A stretch of DNA of 50,641 nt from Oscillatoriales cyanobacterium (GCA_004293365.1 RDYN01000039.1:1-50641), one strand, 5' to 3'. Positions 9,196 to 17,084 are shown, numbered from the stretch's first letter. Notes: a model not told the origin generated them from the sequence alone. A program made the numbers and translations.

Positions 9196-10101
9196 ATGAC
9201 AACTCCCACAATCAAAAGCTTGTACACAGACGGCGCTTGTTCCGGCAACCCAGGCCCCGGCGGTTGGGGTGCAGTAGTTTGCTTCGCCGACGGCAAATGT
9301 CACGAACTCGGAGGGGGAGACCCTCAAACCACCAACAACCGCATGGAAATGCAGGCTGCCGTCGCTGCACTCGAATTTTTTGCCAATTCCGGTCAAACCG
9401 AACCAGTCACCGTTTACACCGACAGCGAATACGTTAAAAACGGCATCACCAAATGGATTCAAGGCTGGAAAAACAAAGGCTGGAAAACCTCAACCGGCAA
9501 AGATGTCGTCAACCAAGACCTCTGGCACCTGCTAGACAAGCTGAACTCGCGCCAAATCAAATGGGAACACGTCCGCGGCCACTCCGGCGACTTTTACAAC
9601 GACAGGTGCGACGAAATCGCCCGCAGCTTCTCGCACAATCGCACCCCCCAACTGCAACAGCACAAACCAACAGCAGATGAGGCTGGGGCGAACAGGGAGG
9701 CATCGCCCCCAGACATTGAAAACCCAATTGTTTTGGAAGAAACGGACACAACTGGTAACAAAACGATAGAATCCTATGTCATAACTTCTGACCTTCCGAT
9801 CTCCAACTCTACCATGATGGATTCAACAGCCGATACCCTGGAGAACTTACCCCGCGAGGTGAGGGTTCAGGAACTCCGCAACCTGATCGAGACGTTGCAC
9901 ATAGCTGACGAAGTTGCCACCAAAGGCTACTTGATTACCAGTTCTGAACTGGCTGATTTGATGGATGTAAATGCCAGCGCTGTCACCAGCCGCGGAGACA
10001 ACTGGGTGTGGCGCAACTGGGTAGTTTCTCGCGTGCGCCGCGAGGGCAACCAAATTCTCTGGCAATTAGAACGCATCGACCACGTTAGTACAACTGATTA
10101 A
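9196..10101 (+). CDS. rnhA: Ribonuclease HI with a C-terminal extension
   Basis: The first 150 residues are a complete RNase HI, which cleaves the RNA strand of RNA:DNA hybrids during removal of primers and R-loops. Active-site acids are D12 (YTDGACSGNPG), E51 (NNRMEMQAA), D76 (VYTDSEYV) and D136 (YNDRCDEIAR), with the conserved H129 (RGHSGD). The protein is about 300 residues, twice the bacterial minimum. After a polar linker (about 155-210), residues 215-300 (REVRVQELRNLIETLH... to ...WQLERID) form a second basic domain with the look of a small winged-helix or DNA-binding module. I recall similar extended enzymes in cyanobacteria, but the role of the tail is not established from this sequence. 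Divergent from the haemagglutinin-CHAT gene. Confidence 0.93.
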   Translation: MTTPTIKSLYTDGACSGNPGPGGWGAVVCFADGKCHELGGGDPQTTNNRMEMQAAVAALEFFANSGQTEPVTVYTDSEYVKNGITKWIQGWKNKGWKTSTGKDVVNQDLWHLLDKLNSRQIKWEHVRGHSGDFYNDRCDEIARSFSHNRTPQLQQHKPTADEAGANREASPPDIENPIVLEETDTTGNKTIESYVITSDLPISNSTMMDSTADTLENLPREVRVQELRNLIETLHIADEVATKGYLITSSELADLMDVNASAVTSRGDNWVWRNWVVSRVRREGNQILWQLERIDHVSTTD

Positions 10102-10192
10102 TCATCAGTCCTCAGTCGTCAGCCATCAGTCAGATACTGACAAGTGCCTTCTGGCTGCTGCGATATCTAAGACTAATTTCCAGAACTCTAAG

Positions 10193-10219
10193 GGTAGGTG
10201 CGCTAGGCGCACCTTACCC
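10193..10219. terminator. Hairpin downstream of rnhA
   Basis: Near-palindromic GGTAGGTGCGC ... GCGCACCTTACC with a very short loop, 90 bases after rnhA. It may terminate rnhA but also resembles the scattered GGTGCG repeats (compare 29116-29179). No T-run. Confidence 0.35.
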
Positions 10220-10283
10220 ATTTCAAGACATTAAAAATAATTTCACCTATAATTAAGAAAGATAAATAAATCATGAATAAACA

Positions 10284-10922
10284 GTGAAAAACCAGAGTTT
10301 GCTCGGTTTAATGAACTGGCTGCAACCCAAGCAAGAAACCGTTTTGCTGTGCGACTCAATTGCAGCAGCTTCTGACATGGCATTCATGCTCAACGGTGAC
10401 TGGGATGGCTGCAATAGCTTGGTTATACCTAAATCTGACAAGGTGGCAATTGAAGCAGCCGCTAGTTTGGTGGAGACATCGTGGTGCTACCAAAATGCTT
10501 GCGAAACAATTTTAATTCGACTGGGAGTTGACGAATTTCTGCGCCGTTACGCTGTTGGAGAAAGATTTTTTATTAATGCCAACTTGAGATGCGCCCAATT
10601 GCGTGAAGTTTGCTTGGAAAATATTGATTTGAGTTATGCCAAATTGAATATAGCTGACCTGGGCAGCACTAATTTAAGCAAAGCCAACTTAACAGCAGCA
10701 CAGTTGCCAGGAGCAAATTTGAGCGGCAGCAATTTGAGTGGAGCGCAACTTGTGAGGGCTAATTTAGCTGGTGCTAATTTATCAGACGCCGATTTAAGAG
10801 GTGCAGATTTGAGTTGGGCAGATTTAAGCAATACTAACTTTAAAAATGCCGATTTAAGAGGTGCAAATTTAGGGAGAGCCGACTTAAGAAAAACAAGCTT
10901 AAATGAGGCGATCGTTGAGTAA
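10284..10922 (+). CDS. Pentapeptide-repeat protein
   Basis: The protein has 212 residues from a GTG start (an in-frame ATG at 10311 is the alternative; neither has a strong ribosome binding site). Residues 1-100 are non-repetitive, acidic to neutral and unrecognised. From about residue 100 to 208 it consists of consecutive A(D/N)LXX pentapeptides (for example ANLSGSNLSGAQL, ADLRGADLSWADL), about 20 units, which fold as a right-handed quadrilateral beta-helix. Such proteins are abundant in cyanobacteria and mostly of unknown role; there is no transmembrane or signal segment, so it should be cytosolic. It ends 28 bases before a large inverted repeat that could serve as its terminator. Confidence 0.85.
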   Translation: MKNQSLLGLMNWLQPKQETVLLCDSIAAASDMAFMLNGDWDGCNSLVIPKSDKVAIEAAASLVETSWCYQNACETILIRLGVDEFLRRYAVGERFFINANLRCAQLREVCLENIDLSYAKLNIADLGSTNLSKANLTAAQLPGANLSGSNLSGAQLVRANLAGANLSDADLRGADLSWADLSNTNFKNADLRGANLGRADLRKTSLNEAIVE

Positions 10923-10950
10923 AATAAGTGGCTGGGCGACAGCAGATTAA

Positions 10951-11012
10951 GGTCCGCAAAAGCGGACTTCAGTCCGCATAATGCTGCGGACTGAAGTCCG
11001 CTTTTGCGGACC
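10951..11012. repeat. Palindromic intergenic element (GCGGACT family), copy 1
   Basis: Perfect 28-bp arms (10951-10978 and 10985-11012) with a 6-nt loop. Core GCGGACTTCAGTCCGC recurs in about ten places in the window. It overlaps the upstream ATG of the hydrolase frame, which argues for the internal start of that gene. No extended terminal repeats are visible at this copy. Confidence 0.9.
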
Positions 11013-11043
11013 AATCCGAACAACGTTAAAGTCCAAGTATTTT

Positions 11044-11868
11044 ATGCACATTGCAACTGTCACCGGCCCAGCGGGGCGACTCAATCTCACCGATACGATC
11101 GCAGCAAGCAGCGCAGAACCACAACCCATCCCCGTCGTGTTAGTACACGGTATGGCATACCACCTCGGAGTCTGGGACGAGACGATCGCACTTTTGCGCG
11201 CCAATTTACCAGAAAACCAGCGCATTCTGGCGATCGACCTCCGGGGCCACGGCGCATCCGATCCGCCCGCAGACGGGGACTACACCCCCGATAGCTGCGC
11301 CGCCGACATCATCGCCGTCCTCGACGCACTGAACATCCCCCAAGTAGCCCTCATCGGGCACAGCTTCGGGGCCCTCGTCGTCCTCGCCACCGCATCCACC
11401 GCCCCAACCCGCATCACCCGCGTCATCCTAGCCGATCCTCCCGGTGACTTTAACTACCTGCCACCCTCCGTATACGAAGAACAGATGGTTCCCTTCCTCG
11501 CAGCCCTAGCGGGCGACGGCTACCGCGCAGCAGCAGAGGAAAAGTTCGTCCAAGCCCTCGAAGGCGGTACAACTGCGACGCGCGAAACCACGATCGCCCG
11601 CCTCCGGGCCACGCCGCGCGATCGCCTCATCGGTATGTACAAAGGTATGTTTGCTTACAATGCAGTTGGTGCGATCGATCGCATCCTTGCAACTCCGGGC
11701 ACTCAAATCTCAGCAGTCCTCGCGCCGGCCAACTCCTGGCCCTTCAGCCTCCACCTACTCCGCCCCCAAATTGCCACCACCGTGATACCAGAAACCAGCC
11801 ACTGGTTGCAGCTCGATGCGCCGGTTCCCTTCGCGGAAGCGGTGGCGGCGGCACTGATTAGTGATTAG
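11044..11868 (+). CDS. Alpha/beta-fold hydrolase
   Basis: Start placed at the ATG at 11044, because the longer frame (from 10981) begins inside a palindromic repeat. The 274-residue product has the oxyanion-hole HG (VLVHG, residues 32-36), the nucleophile elbow GHSFG with S107, and the likely catalytic His in TSHW (H253); RGHGAS at 67-72 is the usual loop after strand 4. The acid residue cannot be fixed by eye. No signal peptide is seen, so it is cytosolic. The family covers esterases, lipases, haloperoxidase-like enzymes and others; substrate unknown. Codon use is GC-rich relative to its neighbours. The gene is bracketed by two copies of the same palindromic element (10951-11012 and about 11891-11985). 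Confidence 0.87.
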   Translation: MHIATVTGPAGRLNLTDTIAASSAEPQPIPVVLVHGMAYHLGVWDETIALLRANLPENQRILAIDLRGHGASDPPADGDYTPDSCAADIIAVLDALNIPQVALIGHSFGALVVLATASTAPTRITRVILADPPGDFNYLPPSVYEEQMVPFLAALAGDGYRAAAEEKFVQALEGGTTATRETTIARLRATPRDRLIGMYKGMFAYNAVGAIDRILATPGTQISAVLAPANSWPFSLHLLRPQIATTVIPETSHWLQLDAPVPFAEAVAAALISD

Positions 11869-11890
11869 TCATCACTCATTAGTCATTAGT

Positions 11891-11985
11891 CATGTCCGGT
11901 GGATTGACCACAATCAGATTGGTTCGTAGTGCGGACTTCAGTCCGCAGCATTATGCGGACTGAAGTCCGCACTACCAACCGTATC
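11891..11985. repeat. Palindromic intergenic element, copy 2 (one end inside a gene)
   Basis: The left end reads CATGTCCGGTGGATTGACCA, matching the terminal repeat of complete copies (GTGTCC..TCGATTACC). The core GTAGTGCGGACTTCAGTCCGC and its complement follow. The right side runs into the phosphatase coding region, whose last residues (SADFSPHNAAD) are encoded by this element. Confidence 0.8.
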
Positions 11986-12516
11986 AAAAGCACAACGGCA
12001 ATCATCCAACAAAGCATCAAGTTCAGCAGCGACTTTCCACGGATTTCTACCTTTGAAAACAGCAGCGATCGCAGCTTCATAGGGATTTCTGCCAGTTTTT
12101 TTCACAGCCGCGATCGCCTTTTGGTTAGAAAAACCCCGCCCGCTAACCAACCAAGCAGCCAAAACCTGTCCTGTGCGCCCAATTCCGCCACCGCAGTGAA
12201 CCACCGCGCGATCGCCCGATCGATTTGCCGATGCCAAAAACGGTAAAATGCGATCGACTAAAATTTCGCGATCGGCCAATTCAAAATCTGCGATCGGAGC
12301 CCAGCAAACGCGATCGCACCCAAAAACATTTCCATAGCTTCCCAGCAAGTCAGAATAGCCGATGAGTTGTCTCTCAGGAAGCAAGCAGCAAACTCGATCG
12401 ATCTTCTGGCGCCGCATAAAATCAATCCAGCCAGCAACTTCGCGATCGCGGTATCCCGGTTTGGCAGCACCAAACACAACTAATTCATCCTCCGCAGCCG
12501 CCGCAAACTTGTACAT
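11938..12516 (-). CDS. Dual-specificity / tyrosine protein phosphatase
   Basis: The 192-residue cytosolic protein has the cysteine-phosphatase loop VVHCGGGIGRTG, with catalytic C108 and phosphate-binding R114, and a probable general acid D77 in WAPIADFEL. This is the HC-x5-R signature of dual-specificity and tyrosine phosphatases, which cleave phosphate from Tyr/Ser/Thr or, in some branches, other phosphoesters. It is followed by the typical WLVSGRGFSNQKAIAAVK helix. The C-terminus is unusual: about the last 13 residues come from a palindromic repeat that contains the stop codon, so the original end was replaced by an insertion. The fold should be complete before that point. No kinase partner is adjacent. 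Confidence 0.85.
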   Translation of the reverse strand: MYKFAAAAEDELVVFGAAKPGYRDREVAGWIDFMRRQKIDRVCCLLPERQLIGYSDLLGSYGNVFGCDRVCWAPIADFELADREILVDRILPFLASANRSGDRAVVHCGGGIGRTGQVLAAWLVSGRGFSNQKAIAAVKKTGRNPYEAAIAAVFKGRNPWKVAAELDALLDDCRCAFDTVGSADFSPHNAAD

Positions 12517-12910
12517 CAGCCCTCAATTTAACTCCTAAAATAACTTAAAAAATTTTAGATATTCTTAGTGTTAAGCTATAGCCTCTATCAAAAATATGAG
12601 GTATGTTGTTGGGCTTTAGCCCTATACGTTTATAGGTTCTAGAATCTGTCAGTCCTACCTTATCTTTCTGAAAACCACCATATCATTTTTTATCTGATTT
12701 TTTTTTCGTTCTTACTTGCCTTTTCATTATAGCCCTTTTTTCATAAATTTACATTCATTGAGATGCACCTGCACCCAATAAGTATTTTTTATTATTTTGA
12801 ATTACACCCTAAGTGACTGAATCGTTAAACACGACCATCTTTGTAAAAACCAAAAATCTTGCATGACGTAGCTTTCAGACTTAACGATTCAGTAATTAGT
12901 GCAGCAAAAA
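12517..12910. other. Intergenic region ahead of the first RTX gene; holds a 13-bp inverted repeat
   Basis: No credible gene. At 12600-12635 there is a single relative of the 37-nt repeat with the variant palindrome GGGCTTTAGCCC. Further on, ACTGAATCGTTAA (12816-12828) and its exact complement (12881-12893) are separated by 52 bases, ending 17 bases before the conserved RTX leader element. It could be a regulator site or a small mobile-element end. Confidence 0.5.
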
Positions 12911-12946
12911 TTAAGTGGCTAGCTTAAATGTCTAACTGTCCTGGAC
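12911..12946 (+). promoter_or_regulatory. Conserved 36-nt RTX-leader element, copy 1
   Basis: It consists of TTAAGTGGCTAGC, a second diverged 13-nt copy (TTAAATGTCTAAC), and the palindrome GTCCTGGAC. The same arrangement stands before the other two RTX-type genes. The element ends 293 bases before the start codon, so it probably lies in or next to the promoter of a long 5' leader. Function inferred from position and repetition only. Confidence 0.7.
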
Positions 12947-13239
12947 GTTCACCATAAATCAGGAGAAAGTTGATATATCGAGTGCCGCGTTAGATTTCAA
13001 CAAATCAGGAAATCTACCTCATACTGTTTCAGTATTGCAGTATTTCCTATTGTTCCCATTCGCATTTCACTCAAATTCACAGCAAAGTTTTGAGTGCGAC
13101 GCTCACCTATCGCCGCAGCTTGTATCTGCAAATTGCCACTCTAATTCACAAATTGCAGATAAGTTCTTAACGTATCGCGACACTTTCTATCGCCCGATAC
13201 AGTTCAGACAAATTCATCATTGTTTTGGAGAAAATTAAG

Positions 13240-14460
13240 ATGGCTAACATTCCAGGTACTCCCAATAACGACTTACTACATGGCACACCTGACAACGATA
13301 CCCTCACAGGGTTTGCAGGTAACGACACACTCTACGGTAAAGCCGGAGAGGATGAGCTTGATGGTGGTTCTGGTGCAGACAAAATGTATGGTGGTAGCGG
13401 TAATGACGCCTACTTTGTCGATAATATTGCTGACGTAGTTGTCGAAAATACTGCCGAAGGTATCGATCGAGTAGAATCCACCGTCAGCTACACTTTGGGA
13501 GCAAATGTCGAAGACCTGTTTTTGAAAGGAACCGCAGCCATTGACGGCACGGGCAACAACGCCCACAATGCTATGGTAGGCAACGATGCCAACAACTCGA
13601 TGTATGGTTTGGGCGATCGCGACTACTTATTTGGTGCAGGCGGTAACGACTTCCTAAATGGTGGCGATGGAGACGACCAAATCTATGGTGGTACTGGAGA
13701 TGACCAACTCTATGGTGGTTCTGGCGCCGACGAAATGTATGGTGGTACAGGTAATGACCAATTTCTTGTTGATAATGATGCCGATTTAGTTACCGAAAAA
13801 CCAGGTGAAGGCATTGATACAGTAGTCACCGCCAAAACCTATACTTTAGGCGCAAACGTCGAAAACCTGACATTGACTGATGCAGGTGCTGCTGATGGTA
13901 CCGGTAACGAATTGAATAATTATATTCTAGGTAACGCCGGCAAGAACTTCATCAGAGGTGAGGGTGGAGACGATAAAATCAATGGTAGAGGCGGCAATGA
14001 TAACATTCTTGGTGATGATGGAAATGACACACTTTTAGGTGATAGTGGAAATGACTTCATCTCTGGCTTAAAGGGTAACGATATCCTCTACGGCAACGAT
14101 GATAATGACCGACTTTTCGGCGGTGGTGGCAACGACATCCTCTATGGGGGTAATGGAAACGATATCTTAGCTGGTGGTGGCGATATTGACCTTGCCGGCA
14201 ATAACATTCTGTGGGGTGGTGCAGGCGCAGATGGATTCAGATTCTATTTTGCTCCTACAGGGATTGACACCATTAAAGACTTCCAGAAGAGTGAAGTTGA
14301 CAAAATTGAAATTCACCGCAGTTTTGGTGCTACTTCCCTCGACCAATTTAGCTATAGCAAGACTACTGGTGATTTATTCTTCGGTCAAGTTAAGTTTGCC
14401 ACTCTTGAGAATAAGCCAGCAGACTTCTTAGTATCCCGAGATATTGTGCTATTACCATGA
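13240..14460 (+). CDS. RTX-type calcium-binding repeat protein 1
   Basis: Start set at the ATG at 13240, preceded by GGAG with good spacing; the longer frame uses a TTG at 13225. The 406 residues are largely RTX nonapeptides of the GGxGxDxLx kind in several blocks (about 15-60, 105-165, 230-330), which form calcium-loaded parallel beta-rolls. Between the blocks lie two copies of an EGIDTV..TYTLGANVENL module typical of large RTX adhesins. The C-terminal 75 residues (GIDTIKDF...DKIEI...to DIVLLP) are shared with RTX protein 2 and probably act as a folding cap or type I secretion signal. No classical signal peptide and no T1SS genes are present nearby. The product is probably extracellular or cell-surface, role unknown. 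It has the same leader as its two relatives. Confidence 0.88.
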   Translation: MANIPGTPNNDLLHGTPDNDTLTGFAGNDTLYGKAGEDELDGGSGADKMYGGSGNDAYFVDNIADVVVENTAEGIDRVESTVSYTLGANVEDLFLKGTAAIDGTGNNAHNAMVGNDANNSMYGLGDRDYLFGAGGNDFLNGGDGDDQIYGGTGDDQLYGGSGADEMYGGTGNDQFLVDNDADLVTEKPGEGIDTVVTAKTYTLGANVENLTLTDAGAADGTGNELNNYILGNAGKNFIRGEGGDDKINGRGGNDNILGDDGNDTLLGDSGNDFISGLKGNDILYGNDDNDRLFGGGGNDILYGGNGNDILAGGGDIDLAGNNILWGGAGADGFRFYFAPTGIDTIKDFQKSEVDKIEIHRSFGATSLDQFSYSKTTGDLFFGQVKFATLENKPADFLVSRDIVLLP

Positions 14461-14475
14461 GGATGAATTGAATTG

Positions 14476-14521
14476 TATCTGAGTTAAACAGACTTGACAT
14501 TAAGTCCGTTTAACTCAGATA
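14476..14521 (+). terminator. Hairpin after RTX gene 1
   Basis: A 14-bp perfect stem (TATCTGAGTTAAAC with its complement), extended after one mismatch by GACTT/AAGTC around a 6-nt loop. It starts 15 bases after the stop codon. No long T-run, but the position suggests 3'-end formation. A second hairpin, GGGGCAGA..TCTGCCCC, follows at 14549-14572. Confidence 0.6.
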
Positions 14522-14583
14522 TTACACCATTTTCAATCAGCAATTTACGGGGCAGACAGGATGTTCTGCCCCCACTAAATCTT

Positions 14584-14756
14584 AGGTATGTTGTTGCGCT
14601 TGAGCGCTCTTTCAAAATTCAGGTATGTTGTTGCGCTTAAGCGCTCTTTCAAAATTCAGGTATGTTGTTGCGCTTAAGCGCTCTTTCAAAATTCAGGTAT
14701 GTTGTTGCGCTTAAGCGCTCTTTTCAGGTATGTTGTTGCGCTTAAGCGCTCTTTTA
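14584..14756. repeat. Tandem array of five 31-37 nt units
   Basis: Units begin AGGTATGTTGTTGCGCTT and contain the perfect palindrome GCGCTTAAGCGC (GCGCTTGAGCGC in the first). The first three are exactly 37 nt and the last two are shorter. Single or inverted relatives occur at 12600, 14893-14925 and 32262-32332. There are no unique spacers, so this is not CRISPR. The rest of 14757-14989 shows no gene. Confidence 0.85.
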
Positions 14757-14989
14757 TATAGCCTTTCGAGCGATAGATGAGGTATGACTGTAAATCGAGT
14801 TGTTAGGCGCATACCTTGCTACACAATAACTCTAAGGAGTGAGTTCATCCCAACAGCGTCCGCGAATCTTTAGCTCGCAGTGTTATATTTAGAAAGAGCG
14901 CTGAAGCGCAACAACCTACCTTTTGGGAAACATAAAAATCTGACGCACCCTACAAGTCTATAGTAGCGTGCTAGTTACAATACTGGATG

Positions 14990-15026
14990 CAAACAAAAGA
15001 GTACCCATTGGGCACTCTTTTGTTTG
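14990..15026 (+). terminator. Strong Rho-independent-type terminator
   Basis: CAAACAAAAGAGT pairs perfectly with ACTCTTTTGTTTG around ACCCATTGGGC, which adds three G-C pairs, and the hairpin is followed by TTTAG. It is the most terminator-like structure in the window but lies 530 bases after the nearest coding sequence. It may end a long RTX-1 transcript or an unrecognised small RNA. Confidence 0.6.
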
Positions 15027-15140
15027 TTTAGATGACAGCATAACTGACTGAATAGCTGAATCTAACCCTGCTAAAACAAATTAAATATTAGTAATATTTA
15101 TCTTTCAATCTTAATCTCTAGGTGGTTTTTTGATATTAGC

Positions 15141-15176
15141 TTAAGTGGCTAGCTTAACTGTCTAAATGTCCTGGAC
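15141..15176 (+). promoter_or_regulatory. Conserved 36-nt RTX-leader element, copy 2
   Basis: TTAAGTGGCTAGC, the diverged copy TTAACTGTCTAAA, then TGTCCTGGAC. It ends 297 bases before the RTX-2 start codon, nearly the same distance as at RTX 1. The whole leader down to the start codon is also recognisably homologous to that of RTX 1 (for example GTTAGATTTCAAC, CACTCACCTATCGC and CAGCTTGTATCTGC in the same order). Confidence 0.7.
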
Positions 15177-15473
15177 ATTGGCTGTCACTAAGGACAAAGT
15201 AGATATATCAGCGTGCAGCGTTAGATTTCAACCAATCAGGAAATTACCTAAATAATGTTTAATTATTGTGGCATTTCCGATTGTTCTAATTCGCATTTAA
15301 CTCAGATTCATAGCAATGTGTTTAGTGCGACACTCACCTATCGCGGCAGCTTGTATCTGCTCGATCGCAAAATCGATCGCTTGTGAATCTAATTCGCAAT
15401 TGGCAGATTGGTTCTGAACTTTGAGAATCAGAGCAAACAACCAAACAAACTATAAATTTCAGGAGAAATTCCG

Positions 15474-16196
15474 ATGGCAAAGCCAATTATCGGTACATCA
15501 TTCAACGATACGTATTTGGATGGTACTAGCGGGGCTGATACTATCTATGCCTTAGCGGGTAACGACTCCTCATCTGGCGGGGCGGGCAACGATACGATGT
15601 ATGGAGGATCTGGGCATGATACCTTGTGGGGATACTTCGGCAATGACAAGATCTTCGGTGAAGAGGATAATGACTATCTCTATGGCGAAGAAGGCGCGGA
15701 TACCGTCTGGGGCGGCGCAGGTAATGATTACATCAACGGTAGCAATGGTTTATTTAACTATAATAACGATTCTGCCGATCGACTCTACGGCGAGTGGGGT
15801 AACGACACCTTAGATGGTTGGACTGGTAACGACACCCTTGACGGTGGATATGACAACGACCTCTTACTTGGTTCCTTCGGTAATGACTACCTCGACGGTG
15901 GTTATGGCAACGATAATCTTTCTGGTGAACCAGGAAATGACACTCTCTTCGGTAGTGCTGGAGCAGATAATTTCATTTTTTACTCCACCCCCGCCTATGA
16001 AGGTATTGATTTAATCCAAGACTTTCATTACTGGGAAGGTGATAAAGTTCAAATTTCTAGGAGTGGGATGGGAGTGTCTTCAATCAATGATTTCCAATAC
16101 AACAACAGCACTGGTGCGCTGTCGTTTAAAAACCAGCAATTTGCCAAAATACCGGGTGGATTCCGTCCCAGTTCGGATATCGTTTTCGTTCCTTAG
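15474..16196 (+). CDS. RTX-type calcium-binding repeat protein 2
   Basis: The 240-residue product starts at an ATG behind AGGAGA. Residues about 8-165 are almost continuous RTX nonapeptides (NDxxxGGxGxDTLxG), broken by a short Asn-rich insert near residue 88. The final 75 residues (EGIDLIQDFHYWEGDKVQISRS ... DIVFVP) match the C-terminal module of RTX protein 1. Calcium-dependent folding outside the cell is expected from the family; export through type I secretion is possible, but no transporter is seen here. It has neither signal peptide nor enzymatic domain. Leader and coding region together look like a duplication product of the RTX-1 unit, with loss of the central adhesin-like modules. Confidence 0.87.
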   Translation: MAKPIIGTSFNDTYLDGTSGADTIYALAGNDSSSGGAGNDTMYGGSGHDTLWGYFGNDKIFGEEDNDYLYGEEGADTVWGGAGNDYINGSNGLFNYNNDSADRLYGEWGNDTLDGWTGNDTLDGGYDNDLLLGSFGNDYLDGGYGNDNLSGEPGNDTLFGSAGADNFIFYSTPAYEGIDLIQDFHYWEGDKVQISRSGMGVSSINDFQYNNSTGALSFKNQQFAKIPGGFRPSSDIVFVP

Positions 16197-16258
16197 GACT
16201 CTTCTTTCTGGTTAGAAGTTGTTTGAAAACTTTGATGTTTTTGGCATTTACTTACGGG

Positions 16259-16397
16259 TAGCTAGGGGTGCATCTGGCGCAAGGAAGAGGGCGAAGCATG
16301 ACCGCATATAACTTATTAGTTATCATCTCATATTGACTGCGGTCATGCGAGAGCCCCTACGGATATATTCGCCTTGCGTGAGATGCACCCGTAGCTA
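16259..16397. repeat. Long imperfect hairpin, MITE-like
   Basis: Ends 16259-16284 and 16372-16397 are inverted repeats (about 22 of 26 matching; TAGCTAGGGGTGCATCT against its complement). An inner perfect pair GCATGACCGCA / TGCGGTCATGC is nested at 16296-16306 and 16338-16348. No coding capacity. It probably formed by insertion of a small non-autonomous element downstream of RTX 2. Confidence 0.6.
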
Positions 16398-16497
16398 GCA
16401 ACTGGGTTTTTTACGATAATGCTTGGCACTTATGCGGCAGTTTTTGTAAAAAACCCGGTTTTTTTAGTTCGGTTGCTTAGGCCGGGCCGAAGTATAG

Positions 16498-16625
16498 TTA
16501 GGAACGAAAATTTAATAACTTACACATATTTGTGGGATGGGCGTCCCGCCCGTCTTTTCTGGACGGGCGGGACGCCCATCCCACAAGAATAATAAAATTG
16601 TAAGTTATTTAATTCTCATTCCTTA
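16498..16625. mobile_element. MITE-like element with TTAGGAA..AATAACTTA terminal repeats
   Basis: The 128-bp element is bounded by TTAGGAACGAAAATTTAATA at the left and its near complement at the right. It encloses a stem made of TGTGGGATGGGCGTCCCGCC and its complement. Related elements lie at 39546-39678 and (left half) at 49081-49197. It has no transposase, so movement would need help in trans. A coding remnant abuts its right end. Confidence 0.65.
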
Positions 16626-16626
16626 G

Positions 16627-16722
16627 TATGCTAGCGGTCAAGATATTAGCGAAATAGCTAAGACATTTCAGAGAGCACTGGCAATTCGATCGCACTTGCA
16701 AAAATTAGGATTTGCAGAATAG
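16627..16722 (+). pseudogene. C-terminal remnant of an unidentified protein
   Basis: An open frame without a start codon gives YASGQDISEIAKTFQRAL and ends RSHLQKLGFAE before a TAG stop. It looks like the end of a real helical protein cut off by the adjacent MITE-like element. No family is recognised and the fragment is too short to be sure that it was ever coding. Confidence 0.3.
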
Positions 16723-16783
16723 CCATCGCCGACATCATATCGCATCGCATCAAGGTGCCTCGGTCTATCGATCGCCCGTTTTT

Positions 16784-16828
16784 TATGCGCTATAATACAT
16801 AGAAATAGATGTATGCGCTATAGCACAT
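16784..16828 (+). promoter_or_regulatory. hipB promoter with direct-repeat operator
   Basis: Two 17-nt direct repeats, TATGCGCTATAATACAT (16784-16800) and TATGCGCTATAGCACAT (16812-16828), begin 28 bases apart and differ at two positions. The first contains a perfect -10 box, TATAAT (16791-16796). Start codon and AAAGGA ribosome binding site follow directly. Autoregulation by HipB is the rule for this family, so these are the likely operator sites. Confidence 0.6.
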
Positions 16829-16841
16829 AAAAAGGATAAAT

Positions 16842-17084
16842 ATGGTAGTCACCTCTGCAAATCAATTAGCCGTTACCGTTCGAGAGTATCGCAAAATCGA
16901 TCGGCTCAGTCAGGCAGATGTCGCCGATCGCGTAGGATTGCGCCAGGAAACCATTTCCGCCTTTGAGAATCAACCCGATCGCACCAAACTCGACACGCTA
17001 TTCCGCATTCTGTCCGCGTTGAACTTGGAAATTCACGTGGTACCTAGAGGCACTAAATCCTCAAGCTGGGATCGAGAATGGTAA
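16842..17084 (+). CDS. hipB: HipB-like XRE-family antitoxin/regulator (orphaned)
   Basis: The 80-residue protein has a single Cro/C1 helix-turn-helix (about 10-65: REYRKIDRLSQADVADRVGL followed by RQETISAFE and the helix TLFRILSALNLEIHVV). This matches HipB-type antitoxins, which repress their own operon and neutralise the kinase HipA. The start is supported by AAAGGA. Immediately downstream, overlapping by 7 bases, begins a hipA frame that stops after 36 codons, so the antitoxin no longer has its cognate toxin here. It may survive as a plain repressor or by cross-acting on another HipA. Confidence 0.82.
   Translation: MVVTSANQLAVTVREYRKIDRLSQADVADRVGLRQETISAFENQPDRTKLDTLFRILSALNLEIHVVPRGTKSSSWDREW

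Noticed and set aside
9237..9680. Arg-rich frames overlapping rnhA
   Set aside because: Out-of-frame readings of the conserved RNase HI gene.
10981..11043. Upstream start of the alpha/beta hydrolase
   Set aside because: That ATG is inside a 28-bp inverted repeat and adds residues unlike the family.
13123..13161. Leader stem as a known riboswitch
   Set aside because: No recognised riboswitch motif; only a short possible stem, kept as a finding about the leaders.
14584..14756. Repeat array considered as CRISPR
   Set aside because: Units are directly adjacent with no unique spacers, and there are no cas genes.
14833..14893. Very short frame behind AAGGAG (VSSSQQRPRIFSSQCYI)
   Set aside because: Only 17 codons in a repeat-rich region, with nothing else to support translation.
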